From contig NZ_JAKZGD010000001.1 of the NCBI RefSeq assembly GCF_022549495.1, forward strand, positions 124,001-188,000: 64,000 nucleotides of DNA, written 5' to 3'. The position numbers were made by a program, and so were the translations under genes. The notes under the pieces were generated by a model. That model was not told the DNA's origin, did not search any database, and saw only the letters and a program-made list of their open reading frames with translations. Below are positions 18,331-27,555 of the stretch, in pieces; the stretch's first letter is position 1; every line of letters starts with the position of its first letter. This stretch comes from Acinetobacter sp. ANC 4805. GTDB lineage: Bacteria; Pseudomonadota; Gammaproteobacteria; Pseudomonadales; Moraxellaceae.

Positions 18331-20031
18331 ATGACCATGATTCAAATTCAACAAAGACCATTTTTGACACGCCCTGAACAATTTCAGGGCGTGCCTACGT
18401 TTATTGCTGAGATATTGGCAAGACGTGGAGTGCAATCGGAACAAGAGCTTGAGCTAAAACTCAAACATATCATGCCACCCCATTTAAAAGGACTGGATGC
18501 GGCTGTTGAATTGATTGATCAGGCTATAGATCGACAGCAACAAATCGTCATCATTGGTGACTATGATGCGGATGGTGCGACCAGTACAGCACTTATGATC
18601 TTAGTTCTTAAAGAAATGGGGGCGAAAGTTGAATATTTAGTGCCTGATCGTTTTAAGTACGGTTATGGCTTAACCCCTAAAATTGCTGAGCTTGCAAAGC
18701 AAAGCTATCAACCTGATGTATTGATTACAGTTGATAATGGTATTTCTAGTCACGCAGGTGTAGAAACTGCACAGGCATTAGGAATGCAAGTGATCATCAC
18801 CGATCATCACTTAACCACGAAACCCACACCTAATGCTGAAGCAGTGGTGAATCCGAATCAACTCGGTTGTGATTTTCTGAGTAAAGCCCTTGCAGGCGTT
18901 GGTGTCGCTTTCTATGTTTTGGCGAAATTGGCAAGTTACCGCACCCAACAAGGCAAAAGCAGTACTAAAGTGACCCAATATTTAGATTTGGTTGCTTTGG
19001 GAACTTATGCTGATGTTGCAAGTTTGGACTATAACAATCGTATTTTGATTGATACAGGTCTAAAGCGAATCCAACAATATCAATGTCGTGCAGGAATCCT
19101 CGCATTATTGGATATTGCGAAACGTGATGCTGCGACTTTACGTGCTCAAGATCTAGGCTTTGTTGTTGGACCACGTATCAATGCGGCTGGTCGGATGGAA
19201 AGTATGCGGATTGGGATTGAGTGCTTACTCGCAGCGGATATGGCAGAGGCTTATCCAATTGCACAACAGCTCAATCAACTGAATGTAGAACGTCGTCAAG
19301 TTGAAGCTGAGATGAAACAGCAAGCGATTAGTGCATTACAGCATGTACAGCTACAAGCAGATTCTTTGCCTGCCGCATTGGTCATGTTTGATGAACAATG
19401 GCATCAGGGGGTGATTGGGATTGTGGCTGGGCGTCTAAAAGAACAGTTTCATCGTCCAAGTTTGGTGTTTGCACCAGATGAGGATGGGATTCATATCAAA
19501 GGCTCTGCACGTTCAATTGAGGGAATTCACATTCGCGATCTTATTGAACAGGTCGCAGAACGATACCCACATTTAGTGAGTCATTTTGGTGGACATGCAG
19601 CAGCAGCAGGTTTAACGCTCAGAAAAGAAAACTTTGATGAATTCAAAACTGTTTTTACACAATGTATTGCTGAAATGGATGAGGATTTATTTCAAGCAGT
19701 CTTATGGACAGATGGGCAGTTAGAGCATTCAGATCTGCATTTATCAACCCTTGATTATATTGAACAGCTAGGACCTTGGGGACAGAAGTTTCCATTCCCC
19801 CAATTTGAAGGGCGATTTAAAGTTATTGATTCTCGTTGGCTCAAAGACCAACATTTAAAATTAAAACTGGCATTTGGACAACAGTCGATTGATGCGATTG
19901 CTTTTAATGCAATTGATCGTTTTAAGTTTGACCCTGCTCTTGGTTATGTTGATTTAGTTTATACCTTAGAGCGTAATGTTTTTAATGGAAACACCAGTTT
20001 ACAACTGCATATTGTGCATTTAAAGCAATAA
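18331..20031 (+). CDS. recJ: Single-stranded-DNA-specific exonuclease RecJ
   Basis: RecJ is the 5'-3' ssDNA exonuclease of recombination and mismatch repair. The 566-residue protein has the DHH-family motifs IIGDYDADGATSTAL (near residue 75), VDNGISSH and VIITDHHLTT. The DHHA1 domain has GSARSIEGIHIRDL and SHFGGHAAAAGLTL, and an OB-like domain lies at the C-terminus. Length is normal for the family. It begins immediately after the pdxH stop; a second in-frame ATG six bases later is possible. Confidence 0.96.
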   Translation: MTMIQIQQRPFLTRPEQFQGVPTFIAEILARRGVQSEQELELKLKHIMPPHLKGLDAAVELIDQAIDRQQQIVIIGDYDADGATSTALMILVLKEMGAKVEYLVPDRFKYGYGLTPKIAELAKQSYQPDVLITVDNGISSHAGVETAQALGMQVIITDHHLTTKPTPNAEAVVNPNQLGCDFLSKALAGVGVAFYVLAKLASYRTQQGKSSTKVTQYLDLVALGTYADVASLDYNNRILIDTGLKRIQQYQCRAGILALLDIAKRDAATLRAQDLGFVVGPRINAAGRMESMRIGIECLLAADMAEAYPIAQQLNQLNVERRQVEAEMKQQAISALQHVQLQADSLPAALVMFDEQWHQGVIGIVAGRLKEQFHRPSLVFAPDEDGIHIKGSARSIEGIHIRDLIEQVAERYPHLVSHFGGHAAAAGLTLRKENFDEFKTVFTQCIAEMDEDLFQAVLWTDGQLEHSDLHLSTLDYIEQLGPWGQKFPFPQFEGRFKVIDSRWLKDQHLKLKLAFGQQSIDAIAFNAIDRFKFDPALGYVDLVYTLERNVFNGNTSLQLHIVHLKQ

Positions 20032-20061
20032 AAAATCCGCTCACAAGAGCGGATTTTTTAT
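20031..20061. terminator. Bidirectional terminator between recJ and a porin gene
   Basis: AAAAATCCGCTC-acaa-GAGCGGATTTTTT is a perfect stem with A and T runs on both sides. It serves recJ (+) and the convergent porin gene (-). Confidence 0.9.
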
Positions 20062-20076
20062 ATAACAAAGGATAAA

Positions 20077-20988
20077 TTAGAAACGGAACGTACCATTGAC
20101 GCCATAAGAATCAACATCCTCAACGGTTGTATAACCTACACCTAAAGCAAATTGAGACGTGATGAATTTCTGTGCACGAATGTTAAAGATACTATCTGAA
20201 TCATCTGCTGTTGAGTCAGCAAATGAGAGACCGATACTCAGTGTTGGATCAAGATAAAGATCAGCACCTAAACGATAAGTTGTTTCATCACCAATATATG
20301 TTTGTGCTTCAAAGTTAGTGTAATAGCCACCAATTTCAGAAACATATTTTGCACGAAGAGACACTGCTGTATCCTCATCTTCGCCAGTTACAACCGCAGC
20401 ATTTGCTAAAGTTGTAATAAAACCATGTTTAGTGACTTGTGTTGGGTCGACACTTTCAGATAAATCGGTAACACCAACTGCTAATAATAAACCATTAATT
20501 GGTAAGAAGCCTGCTTCAACAGAATAACCTGTGCCATCTGTACTTTCACTTTCTGAATAGCCAAAAACTTCTGCGGTATTTTTTACATCTGTTTTGTTCA
20601 GGCTACCAGAAATGTAAAACTGTGAATCTGGAATATAAAATTCACCATTAAGCCCGATTATATTGAACTCTTGTTTGTAGTTAGCAGTTATGGCAGGGCT
20701 ATTCCAAAATAACTCATTTTCAGAAAAACCCATTTGACCTGACTGTTTAGCATAAGCATAACCTAAACCAAGATTTGATGCTTTATCTAAAAATGCAGCC
20801 TCAGCTAAAGGGGCATTACGTGTTTCAACTGGGTTGAAGTAATATTGACCACTGAGAGTAACAGTATTGATTTTCCCTTCTTCAATCTCTGTATGTTCAT
20901 ATGATCCATTGACTTCGGTTTGATATGCATTTGCATTAAAACCAATAAAAGAAGATAGAATTGCTGTAATTAAGCTGAGTTTATTCAT
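20077..20988 (-). CDS. Putative outer-membrane porin (Acinetobacter small-porin family), paralogue 1
   Basis: The 303-residue precursor has a signal peptide ending ...FNANA before YQTEV. The remainder is amphipathic beta strands, ending with the outer-membrane C-terminal signature (YGVNGTFRF, terminal Phe). The stretch RNAPLAEAAFLDKASNLGLGYAYA matches the same segment in its neighbour at 21206-21973 and in Omp33-36 at 36350-37243, so all three share one family. A Shine-Dalgarno AAGGGG precedes the ATG. The two porin genes are in tandem with about 220 bp between them. Substrate unknown. Confidence 0.82.
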   Translation of the reverse strand: MNKLSLITAILSSFIGFNANAYQTEVNGSYEHTEIEEGKINTVTLSGQYYFNPVETRNAPLAEAAFLDKASNLGLGYAYAKQSGQMGFSENELFWNSPAITANYKQEFNIIGLNGEFYIPDSQFYISGSLNKTDVKNTAEVFGYSESESTDGTGYSVEAGFLPINGLLLAVGVTDLSESVDPTQVTKHGFITTLANAAVVTGEDEDTAVSLRAKYVSEIGGYYTNFEAQTYIGDETTYRLGADLYLDPTLSIGLSFADSTADDSDSIFNIRAQKFITSQFALGVGYTTVEDVDSYGVNGTFRF

Positions 20989-21139
20989 TGAAGACCCCTT
21001 ATTAAAATTAAGTCATTTATTAATATTTTGTTACATCGGTAGTTTAATGAAAAAAATTAAAACGTCAAATTATAAATGACTAGAAAAAATAAATAATTTT
21101 TTAATATAAATGAGAATGTAAGATTATTTATTATGAATA

Positions 21140-21174
21140 GAAAATGCCCTGTAAAATATTTACAGGGCATTTTC
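21140..21174 (-). terminator. Terminator between the two porin genes
   Basis: GAAAATGCCCTGTAAA-tat-TTACAGGGCATTTTC is a long perfect inverted repeat just beyond the stop of the upstream porin gene (21206, minus strand). The two porins are therefore probably transcribed separately. Confidence 0.85.
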
Positions 21175-21205
21175 TCGTATATCTTTTCTATAAATAGTCT
21201 ATTGA

Positions 21206-21973
21206 TTAGAAGCGATATGCACCACGAATACCGTAAGTATTATAGTCATCACCAAAACCAACACGACCTTCTAAACTTACTTGTTGATTTAGGAATTTCT
21301 TCGCAGAGATACCCCATTCATCACGTTTCGTTAAGTCATTGTTGTAGTAGTCTGCACCAACACTTAGCGTTTTATCTAGATAGTAGTCGCCTTTTACACG
21401 GTATTCATCAAGATCACCAAATGCACCGTAAGCTTCTAAGTTAATATCTTTTCCGCCGACTTGAGTTACATATTTAGCACGGACAGTTGGATCTGCACCA
21501 TCTTTACCATTTTTCTCATCATAACCTTTCACACCTAGTGCAAGTAATAAGCCTGGTGCTGGTAAATAACCGACTTCTGCACCGTAGGTTGTTACTTTTT
21601 GATCAATAGATGATTTATCGACTTCTAACTCACTACGACCGAGATTCCCACTTAAGTAGAAATCGCTGTTGGGTACGAAATATTCGACACCTACGCCATA
21701 TTGTGAGTCTTTGATACCATTATTATTGGCATAATTCACTTTTGCATCGACATTACTTGCACGATTTAAAAAGGCTGCTTCAGCAAGTGGTGCATTACGC
21801 GTTTGGACTGGATTGAAATAATAAGTACCATCTACACCAAAACTATGAGTACTATCAAATTGATCCCAATCTGTATAAGTATATGAACCACCGACTTCAG
21901 CTTGATACGCATGAGCAGTGCCTGTTACTGCAAGTGCAGATAAAAGTGCTGATGCTATTGCTAATTTTTTCAT
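21206..21973 (-). CDS. Putative outer-membrane porin, paralogue 2
   Basis: The 255-residue precursor has the signal peptide MKKLAIASALLSALAVTGTAHA, then YQAEVGGSYTYTD, beta strands, and the C-terminal IRGAYRF with terminal Phe. It shares RNAPLAEAAFLNRASNVDAKV with its neighbours in the family. I placed the start at ATG 21973, preceded by AGGGGC, rather than an upstream ATG at 22003 that would put ten residues before a perfect signal peptide. It is oriented head-to-tail with paralogue 1 and divergent from prfB. Function beyond porin-like is unknown. Confidence 0.83.
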   Translation of the reverse strand: MKKLAIASALLSALAVTGTAHAYQAEVGGSYTYTDWDQFDSTHSFGVDGTYYFNPVQTRNAPLAEAAFLNRASNVDAKVNYANNNGIKDSQYGVGVEYFVPNSDFYLSGNLGRSELEVDKSSIDQKVTTYGAEVGYLPAPGLLLALGVKGYDEKNGKDGADPTVRAKYVTQVGGKDINLEAYGAFGDLDEYRVKGDYYLDKTLSVGADYYNNDLTKRDEWGISAKKFLNQQVSLEGRVGFGDDYNTYGIRGAYRF

Positions 21974-22362
21974 GGTTATGCCCCTGTTGAGATAATGAAC
22001 CAAAAGAATATTAATTACACGTTTTGTTACAACTTTAAGTCTAGTATAAATTTCTCAGTCGTCAATCTTCAGAAAGTAATCGGACTGTACAAATGTAAGA
22101 AATATGTAAGTTAAATCTTATATATTGTTGATTTTTAAATATTAATATTAGTGTTTTGATTTATTAAAACTTAGGAGAGATTGTGTTGATTCGTATTTTT
22201 ACTGTAATTGGTAGCTAATTTGAGTGTGAAAATAAAACGATAGACGTGACCATCATCGGTCTGTCATTTGGCAGGTATGCGTTAAAAAATACATGGCTGT
22301 GTCGTGTAAAGCAGTTATGTTAAAATAATAAATTGAGTGAAAAATATTGTGGGAAAACACGC
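21974..22362. promoter_or_regulatory. Divergent control region between a porin gene and prfB
   Basis: This 389-bp gap has no convincing gene. On the minus strand a TATACT -10 box lies at 22043-22048 with a weak TGAAGA -35 about 17 bases upstream, a plausible porin promoter with a leader of about 60 bases. I could not place the prfB promoter with confidence. Confidence 0.4.
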
Positions 22363-23458
22363 GTGGAAATTAATCCGTATTTAATTCAACTGAAAGATTT
22401 ATCTGATCGTAGTCAAACACTACGGGGGTATCTTTGACTACGATCTAAAGGCTGAGCGTTTAGAAGAAGTTTTAAGAGAACTCGAAGACCCGACGATTTG
22501 GAATGATCAAAATCGTGCGCAAGCGATTGCGAAAGAAAAGGGCAGTTTAGAAAATACCATTGGCGTATTTGACCGTCTTGCTGAACAGTTAGATGATGCC
22601 AAAGCCATGCTTGATCTAGCGGTTGAAGCCGATGATGAAAGTTTGCTTGAAGATGTACAAGCGGAGTTAGATAGTGCTGAAAAGGCATTAGGCGATCTTG
22701 AATTCCGCCGTATGTTTAGCAACCCAATGGATCCAAATCCATGCTTCCTTGAAATTCAATCGGGTTCAGGTGGGACAGAAGCACAAGATTGGGCATCGAT
22801 GTTATTGCGCATGTATTTACGCTGGATCGAGCGCCATGGTTTTAAAGGTGAGTTAATGGAAGTATCAGACGGTGATGTTGCGGGTATTAAATCTGCAACC
22901 ATCCGTGTTGATGGTGAGTTTGCTTATGGTTGGTTACGTACCGAAAGTGGTGTGCATCGTTTAGTACGTAAGTCACCGTTTGACAGTAATAACAACCGTC
23001 ATACTTCATTTTCTGCGGTGTTTATCTCACCTGAGATTGATGACAATATCGAAATTGATATTAATCCTTCAGATGTACGCACCGATACTTATCGTGCTTC
23101 GGGTGCGGGTGGTCAGCACATTAACAAAACCGATTCTGCGGTTCGCTTAACACACGCACCAACAGGGATCGTGGTGGCTTGTCAGAACCAGCGTTCACAG
23201 CATGCCAACCGTGACCATGCGTGGAAGCAATTACGTGCCAAGCTCTATGAATTAGAGATGAGTAAACGAAATGAAGCGGCGCAGGCTTTGGAAGATTCGA
23301 AGTCAGATATTGGTTGGGGCAGTCAAATTCGCTCTTATGTGTTAGATGACTCACGTATCAAAGATTTGCGGACTGGTGTAGAGAATTCAAATACCAAAGC
23401 AGTCTTAGATGGTGATTTGGATCGGTTTATTGAAGCAAGTTTGAAACAAGGTCTATAA
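22363..23458 (+). CDS. prfB: Peptide chain release factor 2, with programmed +1 frameshift
   Basis: RF2 releases peptides at UGA and UAA. Translation starts at GTG 22363 and runs 24 codons to CTT at 22432-22434, followed by an in-frame TGA at 22435. The classic slip site GGGGGTATCTTTGAC (SD-like G-run, then CTT-TGA-C) shifts the ribosome +1 to GAC at 22436. The frame then continues to 23458, giving about 364 residues. The GGQ motif ([18 protein letters not shown]) and the UGA-reading SPF motif ([13 protein letters not shown]) are intact. The slip site senses RF2 shortage and autoregulates synthesis. Confidence 0.97.
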
Positions 23459-23518
23459 GTTTTAATCCACTTAAAACGGCAATCTCGTTCAGCATTTGAG
23501 TGTTAATCGAAAAAACAT

Positions 23519-23570
23519 GATATTAATATCGAAAAATATAGATATTAATATTTATAAAATTCGATATACT
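23519..23570 (+). promoter_or_regulatory. Tandem palindromic operator and -10 box of the ArsR-OYE operon
   Basis: GATATTAATATC at 23519-23530 is a perfect 12-bp palindrome. GATATTAATATT at 23541-23552 is an 11/12 copy, spaced 22 bp (about two helical turns). A TATACT -10 box follows at 23565-23570. The placement suggests repression by the ArsR-type protein encoded just downstream. Confidence 0.6.
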
Positions 23571-23620
23571 AAATTCAGATGCTGAACAAAGCTTTGCCTG
23601 TTGAGAAACATGGTGAGTCT

Positions 23621-23923
23621 ATGGATATTGATGTTATAAGCAAGGCCTTAGCCAATCCATTACGTCGAGAAATTTTGCAATGGCTGAAAGAGCCTGAGCA
23701 ATTTTTACCGATACAGGAATGTGGTGGCAGTTTTGAACGAGGCGTATGCGCAGGTCATATCGAACGTTTAGGCAAAGTTGCACAATCAACCATGTCAAAT
23801 CATCTGTCTGTGTTACAGCAGGCAGGTTTGATTAAGGTTGAGAAATATGGGCAATGGTCATATTTTACCCGCAATGAAGCTTTGATTCAGCAATACATCG
23901 AACATTTAAAACAAACACTTTAA
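23621..23923 (+). CDS. ArsR-family HTH transcriptional regulator
   Basis: The 100-residue protein is one winged helix-turn-helix domain: ALANPLRREILQWLKEP, then the recognition helix QSTMSNHLSVLQQAGLI and the wing VEKYGQWSYF. Two cysteines (ECGGSFERGVCAGH) lie before the recognition helix and could sense thiol-reactive compounds or metals. I prefer ATG 23621, with GGTGAG upstream; ATG 23579 would lie at the predicted transcription start. It is 26 bp upstream of an Old Yellow Enzyme gene, so it probably regulates that enzyme in response to electrophiles. That role is inferred. Confidence 0.82.
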   Translation: MDIDVISKALANPLRREILQWLKEPEQFLPIQECGGSFERGVCAGHIERLGKVAQSTMSNHLSVLQQAGLIKVEKYGQWSYFTRNEALIQQYIEHLKQTL

Positions 23924-23949
23924 ATTGATAAGTGTAAGTTGAGGCGATT

Positions 23950-25014
23950 ATGGCTGAACTAAATTCTGCATTACAAGTAGGTGATTTTACGATTAAAAAC
24001 CGTTTGGTTTTAGCACCTTTGACGAGATCTCGTAGTGGTGTTGAGCGTATTCCAAACGATTTAATGGTGGAATATTATCAACAACGTGCCAATGCAGGCT
24101 TAATCATTACCGAAGCGACGGTGATTAGCCCGAAAGCGGTTGGTTATGCCAATACGCCAGGCTTATGGTCGCAAGAGCAAGCTCAAGCATGGAACAAAAT
24201 TGTTGAAGCTGTACATGCTCAGGGTTCAAAGATTGTGGTTCAGTTATGGCATGTTGGTCGTATTTCACATCCTGATTTATTGGATGGCGATATTCCTGTT
24301 GCACCAAGTGCGATTCAACCTGCGGGTGAAGTGAGTTTACTGCGTCCAAAACGTCCTTTTGTTACCCCTCGTGCTTTATCGCATGAAGAAATTCAAGAAA
24401 TCGTCGCACAATATAAACATGCGGCTGAATTGGCAAAAGTGGCGGGTTTTGATGGTGTTGAATTGCATGCAGCCAATGGTTATTTGATCGACCAATTTCT
24501 ACAAAGTACTACCAACCATCGTGATGATGAATATGGTGGTTCGATTGAAAATCGCGCACGTTTATTATTACAAGTGGTCGATGCATTTATTGAGGTTTGG
24601 GGTGCTGGGCGTGTGGGTGTTCACCTTGCACCACGTGCAGATTCGCACGATATGGGCGATGCAGATCCATTAGCAACTTTTGGTTATGTGGTTGAACAAT
24701 TAGATCAACGCAATATTGGTTTTATTTTCACGCGTGAATATGCAGCAGAAGATAGTTTACAGTCGCAACTCCGCCCTAAATTTAAAGGGGTGTGGATTGC
24801 CAATGAGAAATTAACGCCAGCTTCTGCAAAACAGATTTTAGACACTGAGCAAGCAGATGCAGTCGCATTTGGTTTGGCTTATATTGCCAATCCTGATTTA
24901 TTAGAACGTTTAGAACATGATTTACCGCTAAATCAGGTTCAATTTGAGACCTTATATGGTGCAGGTGCAGCGGGTTATACCGATTATCCTGTATTGGAAA
25001 AGTTAGAGGCTTAA
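23950..25014 (+). CDS. Old Yellow Enzyme-family alkene reductase (NemA-like)
   Basis: The 354-residue FMN/NADPH enzyme reduces activated C=C bonds (enals, enones, maleimides) and sometimes nitro compounds. Motifs of the TIM-barrel family include NRLVLAPLTRSRS, the substrate pair in GFDGVELHAANGYLIDQFLQ, NHRDDEYGGSIENRARLL and the FMN phosphate site ADAVAFGLAYIANPDL. A GGCG-spaced weak ribosome site precedes ATG 23950. It is probably co-transcribed with the ArsR regulator and ends at a strong terminator. The physiological substrate is unknown. Confidence 0.93.
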   Translation: MAELNSALQVGDFTIKNRLVLAPLTRSRSGVERIPNDLMVEYYQQRANAGLIITEATVISPKAVGYANTPGLWSQEQAQAWNKIVEAVHAQGSKIVVQLWHVGRISHPDLLDGDIPVAPSAIQPAGEVSLLRPKRPFVTPRALSHEEIQEIVAQYKHAAELAKVAGFDGVELHAANGYLIDQFLQSTTNHRDDEYGGSIENRARLLLQVVDAFIEVWGAGRVGVHLAPRADSHDMGDADPLATFGYVVEQLDQRNIGFIFTREYAAEDSLQSQLRPKFKGVWIANEKLTPASAKQILDTEQADAVAFGLAYIANPDLLERLEHDLPLNQVQFETLYGAGAAGYTDYPVLEKLEA

Positions 25015-25023
25015 GTAAAGCAA

Positions 25024-25062
25024 AAAACCTCCTAGCAGGTTGAATCTGCTAGGAGGTTTTTG
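25024..25062. terminator. Bidirectional terminator after the OYE gene
   Basis: AAAACCTCCTAGCAG-gttgaat-CTGCTAGGAGGTTTT has a 15-bp perfect stem with A and T runs on both sides. It serves the OYE gene and the convergent gene at 25068. Confidence 0.93.
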
Positions 25063-25067
25063 ACAAT

Positions 25068-26096
25068 TTAAGTTTGGGGTGTCTGTATGGCGTGTTCACT
25101 TCTATTTTTGTAGAAATCCAAAATCACATTGGAAAAATCATGCACCATCAATTGTGCAATCTGATTGGCATAAAAATTGACTTCGGTGCTGATTCGATAA
25201 TCAATTTTTAGCGTGAGCTTAGTTTGCTGATCATTGATTGGTGTCAGTTCAAATGAGGTATATCGAAGATCAAAATATTTCCCTCCAATGCTGACATGAT
25301 CATCTAGCGCACCTTGAGGAATGGATGCTGGAGAGAAACGATAGGTCCAACTGAGATATTGATTGGGTTTGGATTGTTGAATGATCTCTTCAAAATGAAT
25401 ATTTTTTTGCCATGTTGAATAACGGATCAATCCTTCACTCGTCGGTTGAGTCAGCCCAGAAACAGGATAAGGCACACCAATGCTGTATAACACGCTCGGT
25501 TTAAATTCTTGTGGTTGAATATTGTCAGCATGATTGAGTTGTTGCCAAATGACCTTGGCAGGGGCATTGACGAGAATACTTTGATCAACATGATCATAAT
25601 GCAGTTGGGTTTTCTCGGGGAGAGGTAGCAGAATAAACGGTAATAATACGAGGCTGTAAATGCCCTTATTGGGTTTCCATATTTTGTAACACAGCCCTTT
25701 CATGAGTAAAGCGCCAGTCAGCATACCGACCAATAAAATTGGGGTCATGATCACAACGCAAATTGCACCTTCACGTAGCACAACAATGGAAAACAATAAG
25801 AGAAAAATGAGAAAAATAATAATCACTTTAAAACTATGTATAAATGAAATAGCTTTTCGGTAATTCTGGATATATACAATGAGCGCACCAATAATAAAGG
25901 GAACAACAAGTAAAAAACTGGCTTTCATTAATGCGCCTAAGTGACTGGCTAGAAGCGCCCATAAGCAGCACAGTAACGCTAGAATTAAAAAAGGAAGAAT
26001 AATTTGAAATGGATGACGGGGTAGATATGTTGGTGTCGTTTCTTCAGGAGGTTGCTTTATTTGTTTGAACCAATCAGGTTGCATCGTTTTTCTCAA
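25068..26096 (-). CDS. Membrane protein with C-terminal SRPBCC-like domain
   Basis: The 342-residue protein has four to five membrane segments in residues 30-160 (PFQIILPFLILALLCCLWALL; FLLVVPFIIGALIVYI; VIIIFLIFLLLFSIVVL; CVVIMTPILLVGMLTGALL). A soluble domain of about 180 residues starting at DQSILVNAPAKVIWQQLNHADN follows, typical of polyketide-cyclase/START-like (SRPBCC) folds that bind hydrophobic ligands. Function unknown. An internal ATG at residue 5 (MQPDWF) is an equally good start. It is divergent from waaA and convergent with the OYE gene. Confidence 0.75.
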   Translation of the reverse strand: MRKTMQPDWFKQIKQPPEETTPTYLPRHPFQIILPFLILALLCCLWALLASHLGALMKASFLLVVPFIIGALIVYIQNYRKAISFIHSFKVIIIFLIFLLLFSIVVLREGAICVVIMTPILLVGMLTGALLMKGLCYKIWKPNKGIYSLVLLPFILLPLPEKTQLHYDHVDQSILVNAPAKVIWQQLNHADNIQPQEFKPSVLYSIGVPYPVSGLTQPTSEGLIRYSTWQKNIHFEEIIQQSKPNQYLSWTYRFSPASIPQGALDDHVSIGGKYFDLRYTSFELTPINDQQTKLTLKIDYRISTEVNFYANQIAQLMVHDFSNVILDFYKNRSEHAIQTPQT

Positions 26097-26181
26097 AATG
26101 GATTATTCTTTGTTCTAAGATATCATTTTTCTTTATAAAGAAATATTTAATCAAAGTGCAACATACAATAATCAATTGTCA

Positions 26182-27555
26182 ATGCATAGGAAACTTCCGC
26201 ATAATGAGTTGAAATCAAATTCTAAATTATGGTCTAGGATGGCGCAGCAAAACGCAGTACAGCAAACACCATTTTGGTATAACTTTTTACTGACATGTAT
26301 CAAGCCTTTATACCGTTGGAAAATCAAACAACGTGCTGAAAGTGATGCGCTATTTCAACAGGAATGTCTAGAGCGTTTTGGACCGTTTCAACCGCCTAAA
26401 AATTTAAATACGATTTGGTTTCATGTGGTATCGGTTGGAGAAACCAATGCTGCTCAACCTTTGATTGAGCACTATCTAAAACTTGGACACACAGTTTTAG
26501 TGACTAACACCACTAAGACAGGACAAGCCAGAGCCAAGAGCTTATTTTCCCAAAAATATCCTGCACTTTTTCAGGCGGTCTATTTGCCTGTCGATCAAAA
26601 GCCTTTACTAAAACAATTTTTTGAGCTGTATCAACCGAAACTTCTTGCTCTAGTTGAAACTGAAATTTGGCCAAATTTGATCGCACAAGCCAAGCAGCAA
26701 CAAATCCCATGTATCTTATTGAATGCTCGTCTTTCAGAAAAATCTGCCAAAGGTTATGGCAAAGTTTTACGCTTAACTCAGCTGATGTTGCAGCAACTCA
26801 CATGGTTGTTGGCTCAAGACGTAGCGACACAGCAGCGTTATGTTGATTTAGGGTTAGATCAAAGCAAAAGTCAGGTGGTTGGTAATATTAAATTTGATAT
26901 TGCTGCGCCAGAGCAGTACGTGCAACAAGCACAGCAGTTAAAACAAGATTGGCAATTGGCAGATCGGCAGGTTATCGTACTTGCAAGTACACATGCACCT
27001 GAAGAAGAAAGTTTGCTGAAACAATTACAGCCACATTTAAATTCAAATCCCAATTTACTCTGCATTGTCGTACCACGTCATCCTGAGCGTTTTGATGAGG
27101 TGTATAAAGTCTGCCAAAGTTTAAACTTAAATACGCAACGCCGTAGTCTTAAACAGCCAATTCAAGCCGATACACAGGTTTTTCTTGCCGATAGTATGGG
27201 CGAAATGTGGCTGTGGTATGCCTTGAGCCAAGCTTGTTTTGTTGGTGGTTCATTGAATGAGCCGGGTGGCGGGCACAATATTTTAGAACCGATGGTTTTA
27301 GATGTACCGACTGTGATTGGTCCACGCTATTTTAATTTCCAAAGTATCGTGGATGAGTTTGTGGCTGAACATGGACTTTTGATTGGAACAGATGCGGCAC
27401 AAGTGGTACAGCAGCTTTTGAGTTGTTTAGATGACCCAATACAGGCTCAGCAATTGATTGAACAGGCTGAATTGGTTCTGCAACGAAATAAAGGCTCACT
27501 CCAAAAGCATATTCAATTGATTGACCATTATTTAGAATTCAAAGCATTGTCATGA
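26182..27555 (+). CDS. waaA: 3-deoxy-D-manno-octulosonic acid (Kdo) transferase
   Basis: WaaA adds Kdo to lipid IVA at the inner membrane during LOS core synthesis. The GT-B enzyme has an N-terminal hydrophobic anchor (FWYNFLLTCIKPLYRW), then IWFHVVSVGETNAAQPLI, PVDQKPLLKQFFELYQPKLLALVETEIWPNL and the C-terminal GGSLNEPGGGHNILEPMVL sugar-nucleotide site. The start is uncertain: ATG 26182 gives 457 residues, ATG 26239 (MAQQNAVQQ) gives 438, and neither has a clear ribosome site. It overlaps rsmE by four bases (ATGA). Confidence 0.93.
   Translation: MHRKLPHNELKSNSKLWSRMAQQNAVQQTPFWYNFLLTCIKPLYRWKIKQRAESDALFQQECLERFGPFQPPKNLNTIWFHVVSVGETNAAQPLIEHYLKLGHTVLVTNTTKTGQARAKSLFSQKYPALFQAVYLPVDQKPLLKQFFELYQPKLLALVETEIWPNLIAQAKQQQIPCILLNARLSEKSAKGYGKVLRLTQLMLQQLTWLLAQDVATQQRYVDLGLDQSKSQVVGNIKFDIAAPEQYVQQAQQLKQDWQLADRQVIVLASTHAPEEESLLKQLQPHLNSNPNLLCIVVPRHPERFDEVYKVCQSLNLNTQRRSLKQPIQADTQVFLADSMGEMWLWYALSQACFVGGSLNEPGGGHNILEPMVLDVPTVIGPRYFNFQSIVDEFVAEHGLLIGTDAAQVVQQLLSCLDDPIQAQQLIEQAELVLQRNKGSLQKHIQLIDHYLEFKALS

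Noticed and set aside
22183..22218. Tiny frame GTG-TTG-ATT... of 11 codons after an AGGAG box
   Set aside because: Too short to support as a gene; the purine box may be chance in AT-rich DNA upstream of prfB.
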